A stretch of DNA of 64,000 bases from Pseudovibrio denitrificans JCM 12308 (lineage in GTDB: Bacteria > Pseudomonadota > Alphaproteobacteria > Rhizobiales > Stappiaceae): contig NZ_BAZK01000020.1 in assembly GCF_001310815.1 (NCBI RefSeq), forward strand, positions 1 to 64,000, given 5' to 3'. Positions 17,847 to 27,996 of the stretch are shown one piece after another (the stretch's first letter is position 1; every line of letters starts with the position of its first letter). A program made the translations under genes and the position numbers. The notes under the pieces were generated by a model. It was not told the DNA's origin. It saw only the letters and a program-made list of their open reading frames with translations, and searched no databases.

Positions 17847-17974
17847 CGAGTGATACGGTTTCATAGTGTCCTGAATCCTGAACATAATTCAAATTAACAA
17901 GTTTCCAGCGACAAGGGACGGTAAAAAATAAAGAAGGAATAAGCACTTAGCAACGCACTGGAGGGGGAATTGAT

Positions 17975-18961
17975 ATGGCATTGAAGAAGCTTGCAGGTAA
18001 ACTGGCACTTGCAGCAGGCCTGGTGGCGAGCCTTGGAATGAGCACGGCTCATGCGCTTGATAAAATCACCGTCGCCTACTTTCTGGAATGGCCTACCGCG
18101 AACCAGGCAGCACAGATCGACAAGACCTATGATGAAGCTCTTGGTCTGGAAGTTGAATGGCGTGCCTTCGGTAATGGAAACGAGATGGTGCAGGCCATGG
18201 TTTCCGGCGATGTGCAGATTGCTTACAGTAACGGCTTTGTTCCCTTCGTTGTTGGTGTTTCCTCTGGTGCTCCGATTAAACTTGTAGGTGTGGCAGTCAC
18301 TTACGCTGAAAATGACCTCTGCATTGTGCGCAATGATTCCGGCATTACCAAAGCAAATGCGAAGGAGCTAGAAGGGAAGAAAGTTGCGACACCGATCGGC
18401 AACGTAACCCACTACAAGCTCATTCGTACGCTGGATCACCTCGGCGTAGACATCAACAAAGTGAACCTTGTGCAGATGAACCCTGCCGATGCGGCGGTTG
18501 CTGTTGTGCGCGGTGATGTTGTGATGGGCTGTGCTTTTGGCGGTGCGTTGGACCGTATGAAAACCGTTGGTACACCGTTGATGACTGGTGCTGAACAGGA
18601 AGCCGTTGGCATCAACACGTTTGATGTGGTGAATGTAACCAACGACTTTGCAGCAGAGCATCCAGATCTGGTGAAGAAGTTCATGGAAGTTACCAATCAG
18701 GCCAACACCACCTACAACAGTAATCCGGATGCGGTTTACGACAAGATCGCCCTTGCTGCAGGTATGGATCTTGAACCCGCCAAGAAGATGATCGCGAACT
18801 TCGGCTTTCCAACCAGCGAAGAGCAGCTTCAGGAAAACTGGCTTGGTGGTGGTATTCAAGCAGCGGCTAAAGGCGTGGCTGATGTGATGGTTTCAGCTGG
18901 CGGTCTGGATGAAGCGCTGGACGACTACTCCCAGTTCGTCGACGCAAGCTACCTCAAATAA
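17975..18961 (+). CDS. tauA: Taurine ABC transporter, periplasmic binding protein
   Basis: TauA binds taurine in the periplasm and delivers it to TauBC. The 328-residue product has an N-terminal signal peptide (KKLAGKLALAAGLVASLG, cleavage likely after TAHA) and a SsuA/TauA-type binding fold: ITVAYFLEWPTANQAAQ, EMVQAMVSGDVQIAYSNG, GKKVATPIGNVTHY and DAAVAVVRGDVVMGC. GGAGGGGG precedes the ATG. It heads tauABC and is followed by a hairpin that probably raises its transcript level relative to tauBC. Confidence 0.93.
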   Translation: MALKKLAGKLALAAGLVASLGMSTAHALDKITVAYFLEWPTANQAAQIDKTYDEALGLEVEWRAFGNGNEMVQAMVSGDVQIAYSNGFVPFVVGVSSGAPIKLVGVAVTYAENDLCIVRNDSGITKANAKELEGKKVATPIGNVTHYKLIRTLDHLGVDINKVNLVQMNPADAAVAVVRGDVVMGCAFGGALDRMKTVGTPLMTGAEQEAVGINTFDVVNVTNDFAAEHPDLVKKFMEVTNQANTTYNSNPDAVYDKIALAAGMDLEPAKKMIANFGFPTSEEQLQENWLGGGIQAAAKGVADVMVSAGGLDEALDDYSQFVDASYLK

Positions 18962-18973
18962 AAACAATTAGAA

Positions 18974-18997
18974 AATGGCGGGCTTTGTCCCGCCATT
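18974..18997 (+). terminator. Intercistronic hairpin tauA-tauB
   Basis: Perfect arms AATGGCGGG/CCCGCCATT with loop CTTTGT. Typical of a partial terminator or 3' stabiliser behind a binding-protein gene. Confidence 0.65.
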
Positions 18998-19054
18998 CTT
19001 CCAAGAACAAGACCGGGCGAACCAGGCATTTTCCAAAGAACCGGGAGAAGCGCT

Positions 19055-19867
19055 TTGAGTGGAATAGTTGCCGACAATATCTCTATGGTTTTCACCCTTC
19101 CCAATGGTGATCAAGTCCATGCTCTCAACAACGTCAATCTGAATGTAAAGGATGGTGAGATCATCTCCGTTCTTGGTCCATCCGGATGCGGTAAAACAAC
19201 TCTTCTCAACATCATTGCAGGCTTTCTTCGTCCGACCTCCGGCAAAATCGTCCGCGAGAATGTGGATGTGACCGGCCCCGGCCCGGACCGCGGAATGGTG
19301 TTTCAGCAAGGCGCGTTGTTTGAATGGATGACCGTTGAGAAGAATATTGCATTTGGCCCAAAGATGGCTGGGCGTCCCGCTGCTGAAACCAAGCGCAAAG
19401 TGGATGAGCTGCTGCAGATTGTAGGCCTGCAAGACTTTGGCAAAAAGCCGGTTTATCAGCTTTCCGGCGGCATGCAGCAACGTGTGGCTCTGGCTCGCTG
19501 CCTTGCCAACGATCCGGAAGTGATCCTGATGGATGAACCACTTGGCGCACTGGATGCTCTGACCCGCGAAAAGATGCAGAGCCTTGTGCTGAAGCTTTGG
19601 AAAGAGACGCGCAAAACCATTATTCTTATCACGCATTCCGTTGAGGAAGCACTCTTCCTTGGGGAACGCCTGATTGTGATGGCACCACGTCCTGGCCGAA
19701 TCCTGCGTGAATACGAGCTTCCGTTTGCAGATCTCGGATTGGTGGAGAGTCCTCGTCAGATCAAAGCTTCACCGGAGTTTGTGAAAACGCGCGAAGAAAT
19801 CCTGTCTCTCATCTGGGGCATGGAAGAAGAGATTATGGGCAATGACCAAGAGCTGGAACCAGCATAG
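19055..19867 (+). CDS. tauB: Taurine ABC transporter, ATP-binding protein
   Basis: The 270-residue ATPase of the taurine importer starts at TTG 19055 after GGGAGAAG. It contains Walker A GPSGCGKTT, the Q-loop in MVFQQGALFEWMTVEKN, signature LSGGMQQRVALAR, Walker B VILMDEPLGALD, and the H-loop Thr-His-Ser in ILITHSVEEALFLG. The EALFL sequence and length fit the nitrate/sulfonate/taurine (SsuB/TauB) subfamily. tauC follows with a 9-base gap. Confidence 0.93.
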   Translation: MSGIVADNISMVFTLPNGDQVHALNNVNLNVKDGEIISVLGPSGCGKTTLLNIIAGFLRPTSGKIVRENVDVTGPGPDRGMVFQQGALFEWMTVEKNIAFGPKMAGRPAAETKRKVDELLQIVGLQDFGKKPVYQLSGGMQQRVALARCLANDPEVILMDEPLGALDALTREKMQSLVLKLWKETRKTIILITHSVEEALFLGERLIVMAPRPGRILREYELPFADLGLVESPRQIKASPEFVKTREEILSLIWGMEEEIMGNDQELEPA

Positions 19868-19876
19868 GAGGCCAAT

Positions 19877-20744
19877 ATGAGCAAGCATCACACGCCGCCC
19901 TCCGGCCTATCTGTTTGGCTTGGGCTTAAAGACAATGTTTTCACGCAGCAAAAGACCGTTCGTTTTGGCGACGCCAGCGCCGTCAACTCTGGCCGGTTCT
20001 ACTCCATCCTGACCGTTGTTGTGCTGCTGGCCGCATGGGGCATCGCAAGCGCCTTGGGCATGCTAGAGAGTTTCTATTGGCCATCGGTGGACGCGACGAT
20101 CACACGAATGAGCAAGCTGCTTTCCGCTGGTTTCAGAAACGTGGCGTTCTGGGATCATATTGGTATCTCGGTGTTCCGTGTTCTTGCTGGCGTTTTGCTG
20201 GGAGCCTCGTGGGCATCCCTCTAGGTCTGGCCATGGGGCTTTCTTCCGTTGCTCGCGGCTTGTTTGATCCCATCGTGGAGTTTATGCGCCCGATCCCTCC
20301 GCTGGCATTGATCCCGCTGATCATTCTGTGGTTTGGCATTGATGAGACAGCAAGATCTTCCTGCTGTTCCTTGCATCCCTGTTCATCATGACGATTGCAG
20401 CACGCTCTGGCGTGAACAGCGTCAAGATCACCAAGGTGCACGCAGCTTACTCATTGGGTGCCTCGCGTACACAGATCCTGTTTCATGTAATCCTGCCCAA
20501 TGCACTGCCAGAGATCTTCACTGGTCTGCGTACGGCGATGGGCGTTTGCTGGGGCACTGTTGTGGCGGCGGAGCTGGTGGCAGCTGATAAGGGTGTCGGC
20601 TCCATGATCATGATTGCAAAGAACTTTTTGCAGACAGATACGGTGGTTATCGGCATCTTTGTGATCGGGCTTATCGGATACACGATTGAGCTGGGCATGC
20701 GGTATCTGGAACGCTGGCTTATTCCGTGGCAAGGCAAAGGTTAA
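19877..20744 (+). CDS. tauC: Taurine ABC transporter, permease (two frameshifts)
   Basis: The inner-membrane channel subunit begins MSKHHTPPSGLSVWLGLKD. It continues over three reading frames, with breaks near 20202 (CTGGGG read as CTGGG) and near 20351 (GCAAAG read as GCAAG). The joined protein is about 289 residues, normal for TauC. Membrane helices include SILTVVVLLAAWGIASALG and VVIGIFVIGLIGYTIELGM. The EAA loop region YSLGASRTQILFHVILPNALPEIFTGLR contacts TauB. Two breaks in a gene with intact partners argue for read errors. Confidence 0.88.
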
Positions 20745-20770
20745 AAGCCAACAAAGGGCCACTCATTTAA

Positions 20771-20805
20771 AAGAGGGGAGAGCTGAAAGGCTCTTCCCTT
20801 TTTTC
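20771..20805 (+). terminator. Terminator after tauABC
   Basis: GGGGAGAGC and GCTCTTCCC arms (one bulge) with a TGAAAG loop, followed by TTTTTT. Confidence 0.75.
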
Positions 20806-21075
20806 GTTAAGGCCTACGCAATCACGTTGCCTATGCACAATTACCGGTTGATTTTAGCTGCTAAAGCTCCCATTTTTTGAGAGTAGGATTGAGGGCATTA
20901 GAGGTGTATTTCTGCCTGATCTCATCCTTGCATAAAAAGCAAACCTTGCTTCGGTCAAGCGTATGCCGTCCGGCCTCTGCTCCTTGGTTGAGTAAGCACC
21001 CAAAAGGTAATTGGCGCCTTTTCATTTTCCCCGGCTGCCGACCTTTTGCGGCACCTAATATTTGAGGGAATTGCC
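20806..21075. other. Intergenic region tauC to NmrA-like gene
   Basis: About 270 bases hold the presumed promoter of the next gene. The short Cys/Arg-rich frame at 20877-21065 has no family features and is taken as non-coding. Confidence 0.4.
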
Positions 21076-21945
21076 ATGAAGAGTGTCGTTATTGCAGGCG
21101 CAACTGGTTATCTGGGCTCCTATCTCGTTTCCTACTACAGAAAACAGGGTTGGCACGTTCGTGCTCTTGTCCGCGATGAGCAGTCTGCTCGTGCAAAGGG
21201 CCTTGACGCCAGTGAGTTTTTTGAGGGAGAAGCGACTAAACCCGCCAGCCTGCATGGATTGATGGATAATGCTGATCTGGTCATTTCTGCTCTCGGTATC
21301 ACGCGCCAGAAAGACGGCCTGAGTTACAACGACGTTGATTATCAGGCCAATAAGAACCTGTTAGATCTGGCGGTTGAGAACAGTGTCCCTCAGTTTGCTT
21401 ACATTCATGTTCTGAACGCGACCAAGTTACTGGATGTTCAGCTGGTGCGTGCAAAGCAGCATTTTGTGGAGGCTCTTCAGGCTGCCCCAATCAAAAGCAC
21501 CGTGATTTCACCCAGTGGTTACTTCTCTGATCTGGAGGAGTTTTTTGGAATGGCAAAGTCCGGGCGGGTCTACATGTTTGGTTCGGGTGATTATCGGATC
21601 AACCCTATCCACGGTGCTGATCTGGCTGCAGCTTGCTTCGACATTATCAAGGACGGCCAGGCTTATGCTGAAGTAGGCGGGCCGGTGAAGTATACCCACA
21701 ACGAGCTGGCTGAGATTGCCTTTAAGAGCCTGCAGAAGAAAGCCAAGATCACGCATCTGCCCAACTGGATTAGCGTTGCTTTGCAGCGGCTTCTGGAGAC
21801 TTTCACCTCAGCGAAGACGTACGGCCCAATCCAGTTTTTCCTGAGCGCGATGCGGATGGATATGATCGGCAAATGCTATGGCAAAATCCGGCTGGAAGAT
21901 CACTTCGCTCAGTTGGTGCAAAAAGAGAAGCAGAAGACTAGCTGA
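21076..21945 (+). CDS. NmrA/SDR-type NAD(P)-binding protein
   Basis: The 289-residue protein starts at ATG 21076 after GAGGGAATT. It has the Rossmann motif VVIAGATGYLGSYLV, then VRALVRDEQSA (a basic residue favouring NADP) and the ADLVISALGITRQK segment typical of NmrA-like and atypical SDR proteins. There is no classical YxxxK catalytic pair. The family includes redox sensors and quinone-interacting proteins, and the exact substrate is unknown. The gene ends in an 8-base tail-to-tail overlap with hutC and has no evident functional link to hut. Confidence 0.8.
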   Translation: MKSVVIAGATGYLGSYLVSYYRKQGWHVRALVRDEQSARAKGLDASEFFEGEATKPASLHGLMDNADLVISALGITRQKDGLSYNDVDYQANKNLLDLAVENSVPQFAYIHVLNATKLLDVQLVRAKQHFVEALQAAPIKSTVISPSGYFSDLEEFFGMAKSGRVYMFGSGDYRINPIHGADLAAACFDIIKDGQAYAEVGGPVKYTHNELAEIAFKSLQKKAKITHLPNWISVALQRLLETFTSAKTYGPIQFFLSAMRMDMIGKCYGKIRLEDHFAQLVQKEKQKTS

Positions 21946-22647
21946 AGATCGGCTCATCCGAGCTACGCGTAGCCATGTGATAACGACTGCCAGGATGTAC
22001 TAGCCGCACGTAAGTGATGCCCTGCCCTGAAATCCAAGTACGGCGCTCGATGGTGAACACGGGCTCGCAGTCTTCCAGCTGGAGCAGTCGTTGCTCTTCA
22101 GCTGTGGCTTTGTCCGCACGGAAGACATGTTCAATGCTTGGATGAGGGACACGCTGCAGTAGCCACTCGTTGGGGCCAATATCTGCAAAGCTTTCCTCAG
22201 TAGCTTCTGGCAATGCAGAGAGGTTGATCCAGCGGACATCCAACTGCTGAGGGATGCCATCCCCATAATGCAGGCTTTTCAGGAAGAGAGCCTTTTCATT
22301 CTGGTTCAGTCCAAGCTGGATGCGGGCGTCTTCTGGTGGCAAAGCTTCCAGACGCTCCAAAAGCAGATACTTGTAGGCTTGACCTTTGTTCTCGATCTCC
22401 TGCCGGATGACCGGAATGGTGATGGTTGCAGGGTGAGACTTGGGCTGGACAACACGGGTTCCGGCCTTGCGGCGGCGTTCAACCAGCCTGCATCAGCAAG
22501 CTCCCGCATGGCGCGGTTGACGGTTGCACGGGTACAGCCAAACTCCTCTGAGAGCGCTTGTTCGCTTGGCAGCAGATCACCCGGCTGCCATTGCTGGCTG
22601 GTGATCCTCTCCTGCAAAATGCCTCTGATTTCCTTATAGGATCGCAA
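21938..22647 (-). CDS. hutC: Histidine utilization repressor HutC (frameshifted)
   Basis: A GntR/HutC-type repressor that responds to urocanate in characterised systems. The N-terminal winged helix reads PGDLLPSEQALSEEFGCTRATVNRAMRELADAG; the UTRA effector domain includes YLLLERLEALPPEDAR, FLKSLHYGDGIPQQLD and RWINLSALP. TTG 22647 is taken as start because AGGAAG precedes it and a stop lies just upstream. The frame breaks near 22481, before an ERRRKAGTRVVQPK stretch that is conserved in the family, so one base is probably missing. It is the last gene of the hutF-hutC operon. Corrected length is about 236 residues. Confidence 0.88.
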
Positions 22648-22689
22648 GCGCTCTTCCTGTCGTTTTCAAGAAAATGAATTTGGGCGTTG

Positions 22690-24066
22690 TTAGGCTGCTT
22701 CCAGCAAAACTGCAAGCTGTTCTCTGTATTTAGCGGTGATAGCTGCGCGGTGGATGTGCTGCCCATCCTTCACCATGTGTCGTCCGGCGGACCAGACATC
22801 AGTTACGACACGATCATCACCTGCAAAAATCCAATAATCCAGATATTGGTCTGGCCTCAGGCCGGTGAACTCCACCCGTGCTGTATCAATCGCGACGACA
22901 TCTGCGAGGCTGCCTTCTTTGAGCTCACCAGTGCTGCGACCCAAAGCCTGAGCTCCACCTTTGGCTGCGGCCTGATACATGGCGGTGCCAACAGATCCTT
23001 CGCCGTTCAACATGACATTTCGGGACTGATCACGCAGGCGCTGGCTGTATTCCAGCACGCGCAGTTCCTCAGAAAGTGAGATGCGCAGGTTGCTGTCAGA
23101 ACCAACACCATAGACACCACCTGCTTCGATGAAGGTCGGCCCGTTGAATATGCCATCGCCAAGGTTTGCTTCGGTGATTGGGCACAGGCCCGCTACGGCA
23201 CCAGCTTTTGCCATAGCCACAGTTTCTTCTGTGGTCATATGGGTGGCGTGTACGAAACACCAGTTGTTGCGGACATCAACGTTGTTCAGCAGCCATTCGA
23301 TTGGGCGTGCCCCAAGCCATTCTTGAACAGCTTCGACTTCCTTCATCTGCTCTGAGATGTGGATGTGCACTGGCTTGCCAGCAAAGACGGATGCAATCTC
23401 ACGCAACTGATCGGGATTGGTCGCGCGCAGAGAATGCGGCGCGATGCCGAACTGGCAATCTGCCGGCAGAGATATCGTTAGGGATTTCGACGCTTCTTCA
23501 ATGAGTTGCAGGTGGCGTTCCAGATCATTGCCGAACCGTAGTTGTCCGCCGCTTAAAGGCTGCTCGCCAGCACCACCGTAGGAGTAAAGAACCGGCAAAT
23601 GAGTGAGGCCGATGCCTGTTTGATTGGCAGCGGCAAATATGCGGAGGCTCATTTCTGCGAGGTTGTCGTAAGGCGTTCCATCTGGCTGGTGATGAAGGTA
23701 GTGGAACTCGCCAACACTGGCGTACCCAGCCTCTAACATCTCCATGTAAACCAGCGCGGCGATTGCCTCGACCTGTTCCGGGCGCAATTGCCCCAGAAAC
23801 CGATACATCAGCTCGCGCCATGTCCAGAAACTATCCTTCCCCTTCTGGCGAACTTCGGTCATGCCTGCCATTGCCCGTTGGAAGGCGTGCGAGTGCAGAT
23901 TGGCAGGGGCCGGACAGATCATCCTGTTTTTGCCAGAAACCTCTTCACCTTCAGGCGTCACGCCGGTCTCAACGGTTTTTATGGTGCCGTCAGCGTTCAG
24001 GTGCAAACGCACATTCTCGGTAAGACCAGTGGGGAGTAAAGCCTGCCCTGCGAAGATGGTTTTCAT
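22690..24066 (-). CDS. hutF: Formimidoylglutamate deiminase
   Basis: HutF hydrolyses N-formimino-L-glutamate to N-formyl-L-glutamate and ammonia, the fourth step of the five-step histidine route. The 458-residue amidohydrolase shows the metal site LHSHAFQRAM, HIHISEQMKEVEA, FVHATHMTTEET and the late GVGSDSNLRIS with the metal Asp. The presence of HutF with HutG defines the route that ends in glutamate plus formate, not formamide. It is divergent from hutI, with hutC 42 bases downstream. Confidence 0.95.
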   Translation of the reverse strand: MKTIFAGQALLPTGLTENVRLHLNADGTIKTVETGVTPEGEEVSGKNRMICPAPANLHSHAFQRAMAGMTEVRQKGKDSFWTWRELMYRFLGQLRPEQVEAIAALVYMEMLEAGYASVGEFHYLHHQPDGTPYDNLAEMSLRIFAAANQTGIGLTHLPVLYSYGGAGEQPLSGGQLRFGNDLERHLQLIEEASKSLTISLPADCQFGIAPHSLRATNPDQLREIASVFAGKPVHIHISEQMKEVEAVQEWLGARPIEWLLNNVDVRNNWCFVHATHMTTEETVAMAKAGAVAGLCPITEANLGDGIFNGPTFIEAGGVYGVGSDSNLRISLSEELRVLEYSQRLRDQSRNVMLNGEGSVGTAMYQAAAKGGAQALGRSTGELKEGSLADVVAIDTARVEFTGLRPDQYLDYWIFAGDDRVVTDVWSAGRHMVKDGQHIHRAAITAKYREQLAVLLEAA

Positions 24067-24338
24067 TGCTCACTCAATAGTTTGATGTGAAACGTCGATC
24101 AATTCAGATCATTTTTGCAGTAATAAGCATATACATAAATGCACCTCACACAACCATCCTCTTTTTCTAAGATATCACCAGACAAAGGTTAAAATGGCTG
24201 AATTTAGCTATTTATTTAATTGATACTGCTGGGTTAGGCTAAAAATTACTCACACTGCATATTTTTTATGTATAGACATTAAGCGATTTCCATGTAGATT
24301 TTTACTGAAGTGAATTCACGTGGAATCTCGGGAGGTCC
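24067..24338. promoter_or_regulatory. Divergent hutF/hutI promoter region with candidate HutC site
   Basis: AT-rich divergent promoter region. ATGTATAGACAT (24268-24279) is a near-palindrome close to the TTGTATAGACAA-type HutC operators that I recall from Pseudomonas. GCATATACATAAATGC (about 24127) is a second, weaker candidate on the hutF side. Confidence 0.45.
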
Positions 24339-25574
24339 ATGACAAGCGGGAGAACCGTACTCACCAACCTGACGGCTGCAACTCTGTCTGCACAGGCAGA
24401 TGGCTATGGCCTGATCCACGATGCCGCCATTGCGATTGAGGCAGATTCCATCAGCTGGATTGGCCCTGCAAAGGAGCTGCCGGAGGAATGGAAAGACGCA
24501 CCTCAGGTAGATCTGAACGGACGCCTTGCCACTCCTTCTCTCATCGATTGCCACACGCATATCGTCTACGGCGGTTCCCGCGCTCGCGAGTTTGAGATGC
24601 GGTTGAATGGTGCGACGTACGAAGAGATCGCCCGTGCGGGTGGGGGCATCCGTTCTACGGTATCTGCAACACGTGCCGCCAATGAAGAAGAGCTCTTGGC
24701 AAGTGCATTGCCACGCGTTGATGCGTTGCTGGCAGAAGGTGTAACGCTTCTGGAGATCAAATCGGGATACGGATTGGATCTTGATACAGAGCTGAAAATG
24801 CTGCGTGTTGCGCGAAAGATTGGCGAACTTCGTCCTGTCAAAGTGCTGACCACTTTCCTCGGCGCACATGCGTTGCCGCCAGAGTATGAAGGACGCAGTG
24901 ACGATTACATCAGCTTTGTCTGCGATGAGGTACTTCCGGCTGTCAAAGCAGAAAATCTGGCTGATGCGGTTGATGCATTTTGTGAAGGCATTGCCTTTTC
25001 TCCTGAGCAAGTGAGCCGTGTGTTTGATCGTGCGCAGGAGCTCGGCCTTCCGGTCAAGATCCACTCCGAGCAGCTTTCCAACCTTGGCGGTACTGCAATG
25101 GCTGCCAGCCACAAAGCACTTTCCGCCGACCATCTGGAGTATCTGGATGCTGCTGGCATTCAGGCTATGAAGGATGCGGGCACCGTTGCCGTTCTGTTAC
25201 CGGGTGCGTTCTACTTTCTGCGCGAAACTCAGTATCCTCCCCTTCAGGAGTTGCGGGATGCTGGCGTTCCAATTGCGTTGGCGACAGATGCTAACCCGGG
25301 ATCTTCTCCCCTTACCTCGCTCCTGCTTTGCATGAATATGGCTTGCACCTTGTTCCGCATGACACCGCAGGAAGCTTTGGCTGGCATCACACGCAATGCG
25401 GCGCAGGCATTGGGGCAATCTGAGTTTTGCGGAACGCTAGAAGCTGGCAAGCAGGCCAACATTGCGATCTGGGATGTGAAAGAGCCAGCCGAACTGGCCT
25501 ATCGCATCGGGTTCAACCCACTGAATCGCCTGTATTTCCTCGGCGAAGACATCACAAAAACACAAGCAAATTAA
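24339..25574 (+). CDS. hutI: Imidazolonepropionase
   Basis: HutI opens the ring of imidazolone propionate to give formiminoglutamate. The 411-residue amidohydrolase has the metal motif [17 protein letters not shown], then [52 protein letters not shown] and the C-terminal [11 protein letters not shown] with the metal-binding Asp. The start follows GGGAGGTCC. It is first in the rightward hutI-hutH-hutG-hutU operon. Confidence 0.96.
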   Translation: MTSGRTVLTNLTAATLSAQADGYGLIHDAAIAIEADSISWIGPAKELPEEWKDAPQVDLNGRLATPSLIDCHTHIVYGGSRAREFEMRLNGATYEEIARAGGGIRSTVSATRAANEEELLASALPRVDALLAEGVTLLEIKSGYGLDLDTELKMLRVARKIGELRPVKVLTTFLGAHALPPEYEGRSDDYISFVCDEVLPAVKAENLADAVDAFCEGIAFSPEQVSRVFDRAQELGLPVKIHSEQLSNLGGTAMAASHKALSADHLEYLDAAGIQAMKDAGTVAVLLPGAFYFLRETQYPPLQELRDAGVPIALATDANPGSSPLTSLLLCMNMACTLFRMTPQEALAGITRNAAQALGQSEFCGTLEAGKQANIAIWDVKEPAELAYRIGFNPLNRLYFLGEDITKTQAN

Positions 25575-25588
25575 GCACTGAGGCATTC

Positions 25589-27157
25589 ATGACGACTTCC
25601 CCCTCCACTTCTTCCAGACCTAAGCTGGTTTTAAAGCCGGGAGAACTTACTCTCACTCAACTTCGCCAGATCTACCGTGAAGAGACGAATGTCGAGCTGG
25701 ACCGCTCCTGCAAAGACGGTGTTGAGCGAGCCGCTGCAATTGTTCATAGCGCGGCACAGGGTGATACGCCGGTGTATGGGGTAAACACGGGTTTTGGTAA
25801 GCTTGCCTCGGTTAAAATTCCGGCTGAAGATACTGCTACCCTGCAGAGAAACCTCATTCTTTCCCACTGTTGCGGTGTTGGTGAGGTTCTGCCGCAAAAC
25901 ATCGTGCGTTTGGTGATTGTGCTTAAACTTGCCTCATTGGGGCGTGGCGCATCTGGTGTTCGTTGGGAGCTGATTGAGTGCCTTGAGCAGATGCTGGAGC
26001 ATAACGTTGTGCCTGTTGTTCCGGGTCAGGGCAGTGTTGGTGCTTCCGGTGATCTGGCACCTCTTTCTCACGTGGCTGCGGTGATGCTGGGCGAAGGCGA
26101 AGCGTTCTTTGGTGGCGTGCGCGTTTCTGGCAAAGAAGCGATGCAGCTGGCTGGTATTCCGACAATTCAGCTGGCAGCGAAAGAAGGCCTTGCGCTGATC
26201 AATGGAACGCAGGTGTCGACCGCTCTGGCTTTGGCCGGTTTGTTCCAGGCCCATCGCCTTGCAAAGACTGCGTTGATTACCGGCGCGATGTCCGTAGACG
26301 CGCTGATGGGTTCTGGTGCTCCATTCCGTCCTGAAATCCACGAGCTACGTGGCCACAAAGGACAGATTTCTGCTGCAGCTACCATTCGCGAGCTGATGTC
26401 TGGTTCTGCAATTCGCGAAAGCCATCGTGAGGATGATGAGCGTGTGCAGGATCCATACTGCCTGCGCTGTCAGCCACAGGTGATGGGCGCGGTGTTAGGG
26501 CTGCTCGCTCAAGTGGGATATACGTTGGAGATTGAAGCGAACGCGGTGACTGATAACCCGCTGGTGTTCAAAGACGGTTCTGTCGTTTCTGGCGGTAATT
26601 TCCATGCTGAACCTGTAGCGTTTGCTGCGGACCAGACCGCGCTTGCTATTGCAGAAATTGGGGCAATTGCACAGCGCCGGATTGCGACGCTGGTTGACCC
26701 TGCACTTAACTACGGGCTGCCGCCCTTCCTGACACCTAATCCGGGTCTCAACTCTGGTTTCATGATTGCGGATGTGACGTCTGCTGCACTTTACAGCGAA
26801 AACAAGCAACGGGCTGCGCCATGTTCCGTAGATTCCACGCCGACCAGTGCCAATCAGGAAGACCATGTTTCCATGGCAACCCATGCTGCACGGCGTTTGA
26901 TCGACATGAACTCCAACCTTTCCAAAATCATCGGTATTGAGTTGCTGATGGCGGCGCAGGGCATTGAGTTCCGGATTCCACTCAAAACCAGCCCGATCCT
27001 GCAGGATGTTGTGGCTGCGGTTCGCGAAGATATCGAAGAGCTGGAAGACGATCGCTACATGGCGCCGGATCTTGAGAAAGCTGCAAAGCTTGTTGCTTCT
27101 GGCCGGATTTTTGAAGCTGCCAGCAAAGCTCAGTTCTTTAAGCTAGAGGAGGCCTGA
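25589..27157 (+). CDS. hutH: Histidine ammonia-lyase
   Basis: HutH removes ammonia from L-histidine to form urocanate, the committing step. The 522-residue protein has the Ala-Ser-Gly that forms the MIO cofactor ([14 protein letters not shown]), the [11 protein letters not shown] loop with a catalytic-type Tyr upstream ([10 protein letters not shown]), LALINGTQ, and the [14 protein letters not shown] segment. The start at ATG 25589 lies 15 bases behind the hutI stop; about 10 extra N-terminal Ser/Thr residues precede the core. hutG starts immediately after its stop. Confidence 0.96.
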   Translation: MTTSPSTSSRPKLVLKPGELTLTQLRQIYREETNVELDRSCKDGVERAAAIVHSAAQGDTPVYGVNTGFGKLASVKIPAEDTATLQRNLILSHCCGVGEVLPQNIVRLVIVLKLASLGRGASGVRWELIECLEQMLEHNVVPVVPGQGSVGASGDLAPLSHVAAVMLGEGEAFFGGVRVSGKEAMQLAGIPTIQLAAKEGLALINGTQVSTALALAGLFQAHRLAKTALITGAMSVDALMGSGAPFRPEIHELRGHKGQISAAATIRELMSGSAIRESHREDDERVQDPYCLRCQPQVMGAVLGLLAQVGYTLEIEANAVTDNPLVFKDGSVVSGGNFHAEPVAFAADQTALAIAEIGAIAQRRIATLVDPALNYGLPPFLTPNPGLNSGFMIADVTSAALYSENKQRAAPCSVDSTPTSANQEDHVSMATHAARRLIDMNSNLSKIIGIELLMAAQGIEFRIPLKTSPILQDVVAAVREDIEELEDDRYMAPDLEKAAKLVASGRIFEAASKAQFFKLEEA

Positions 27158-27985
27158 TTGACCTACTCCTTCTCACCACTGATCAAAAAAGGTGACAGCC
27201 CGATAGTGCTGGCTCAGCCGCATGGTGGTACTGATGTGCCGCTGTCGATCTGGGACAGGTTCAACTCTGTCGGGCAAGCACTGGCTGATACGGATTGGCA
27301 CATCAACCGCCTGTATGATGGTTTGCTTGAGAATGCCAGTGTGATCCAGACGCCTGTGCATCGCTATGTGATTGATGCTAATCGCGACCCTGCGGGTGTT
27401 TCGCTCTATCCCGGCCAGAACACCACTACACTCTGCCCTCTGACAGACTTTGATGGTCGTCCGATCTATCGTGATGGGCAGGAACCATCAGAAGATGAAG
27501 TTGAAGAGCGCCGTGCTACATTTCACGCGCCTTATCATGAGGCGATTGTGGACGAGCTGGAGCGCGTAAGGCAGAAGTTTGGTGTGGCCGTTCTTTATGA
27601 CTGCCATTCCATCCGCTCCAACATTCCGTTTCTGTTTGAAGGTGAGTTACCTGTATTCAACATTGGCACCAATATTGGGCAGACCTGCGCTCCGATGATT
27701 GAGCAGATCACCATTGATGCCTGCCGTGCAGATGCCAGCGTAGAAACGGTGGTGAATGCTCGCTTCAAAGGTGGCTGGACCACTCGCCACTACGGCAAGC
27801 CTGAGACTGGCATCCACGCCATTCAGATGGAGACTGCGCAGCGGGCTTACATGTTTGAGCAGAGCCCATGGGCTTACGCTCCAGAGCACGCTCACAAAAC
27901 ACGTGCCACCCTCAAATCTATTCTTTCTCAGTTAGAAGCGCAGGCCCTTGCAGGGGCATTTTCAAGCGCCAGCACAAGTCGCTAA
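27158..27985 (+). CDS. hutG: N-formylglutamate deformylase
   Basis: HutG hydrolyses N-formylglutamate to glutamate and formate, completing the five-step route with HutF. The 275-residue protein carries the family signatures [38 protein letters not shown] and [10 protein letters not shown], plus [18 protein letters not shown] near the end. The TTG start at 27158 directly abuts the hutH stop, with AGAGGAGG overlapping the end of hutH, so the two are translationally coupled. hutU follows 11 bases later. Confidence 0.93.
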   Translation: MTYSFSPLIKKGDSPIVLAQPHGGTDVPLSIWDRFNSVGQALADTDWHINRLYDGLLENASVIQTPVHRYVIDANRDPAGVSLYPGQNTTTLCPLTDFDGRPIYRDGQEPSEDEVEERRATFHAPYHEAIVDELERVRQKFGVAVLYDCHSIRSNIPFLFEGELPVFNIGTNIGQTCAPMIEQITIDACRADASVETVVNARFKGGWTTRHYGKPETGIHAIQMETAQRAYMFEQSPWAYAPEHAHKTRATLKSILSQLEAQALAGAFSSASTSR

Positions 27986-27996
27986 CGGAGCCGACC

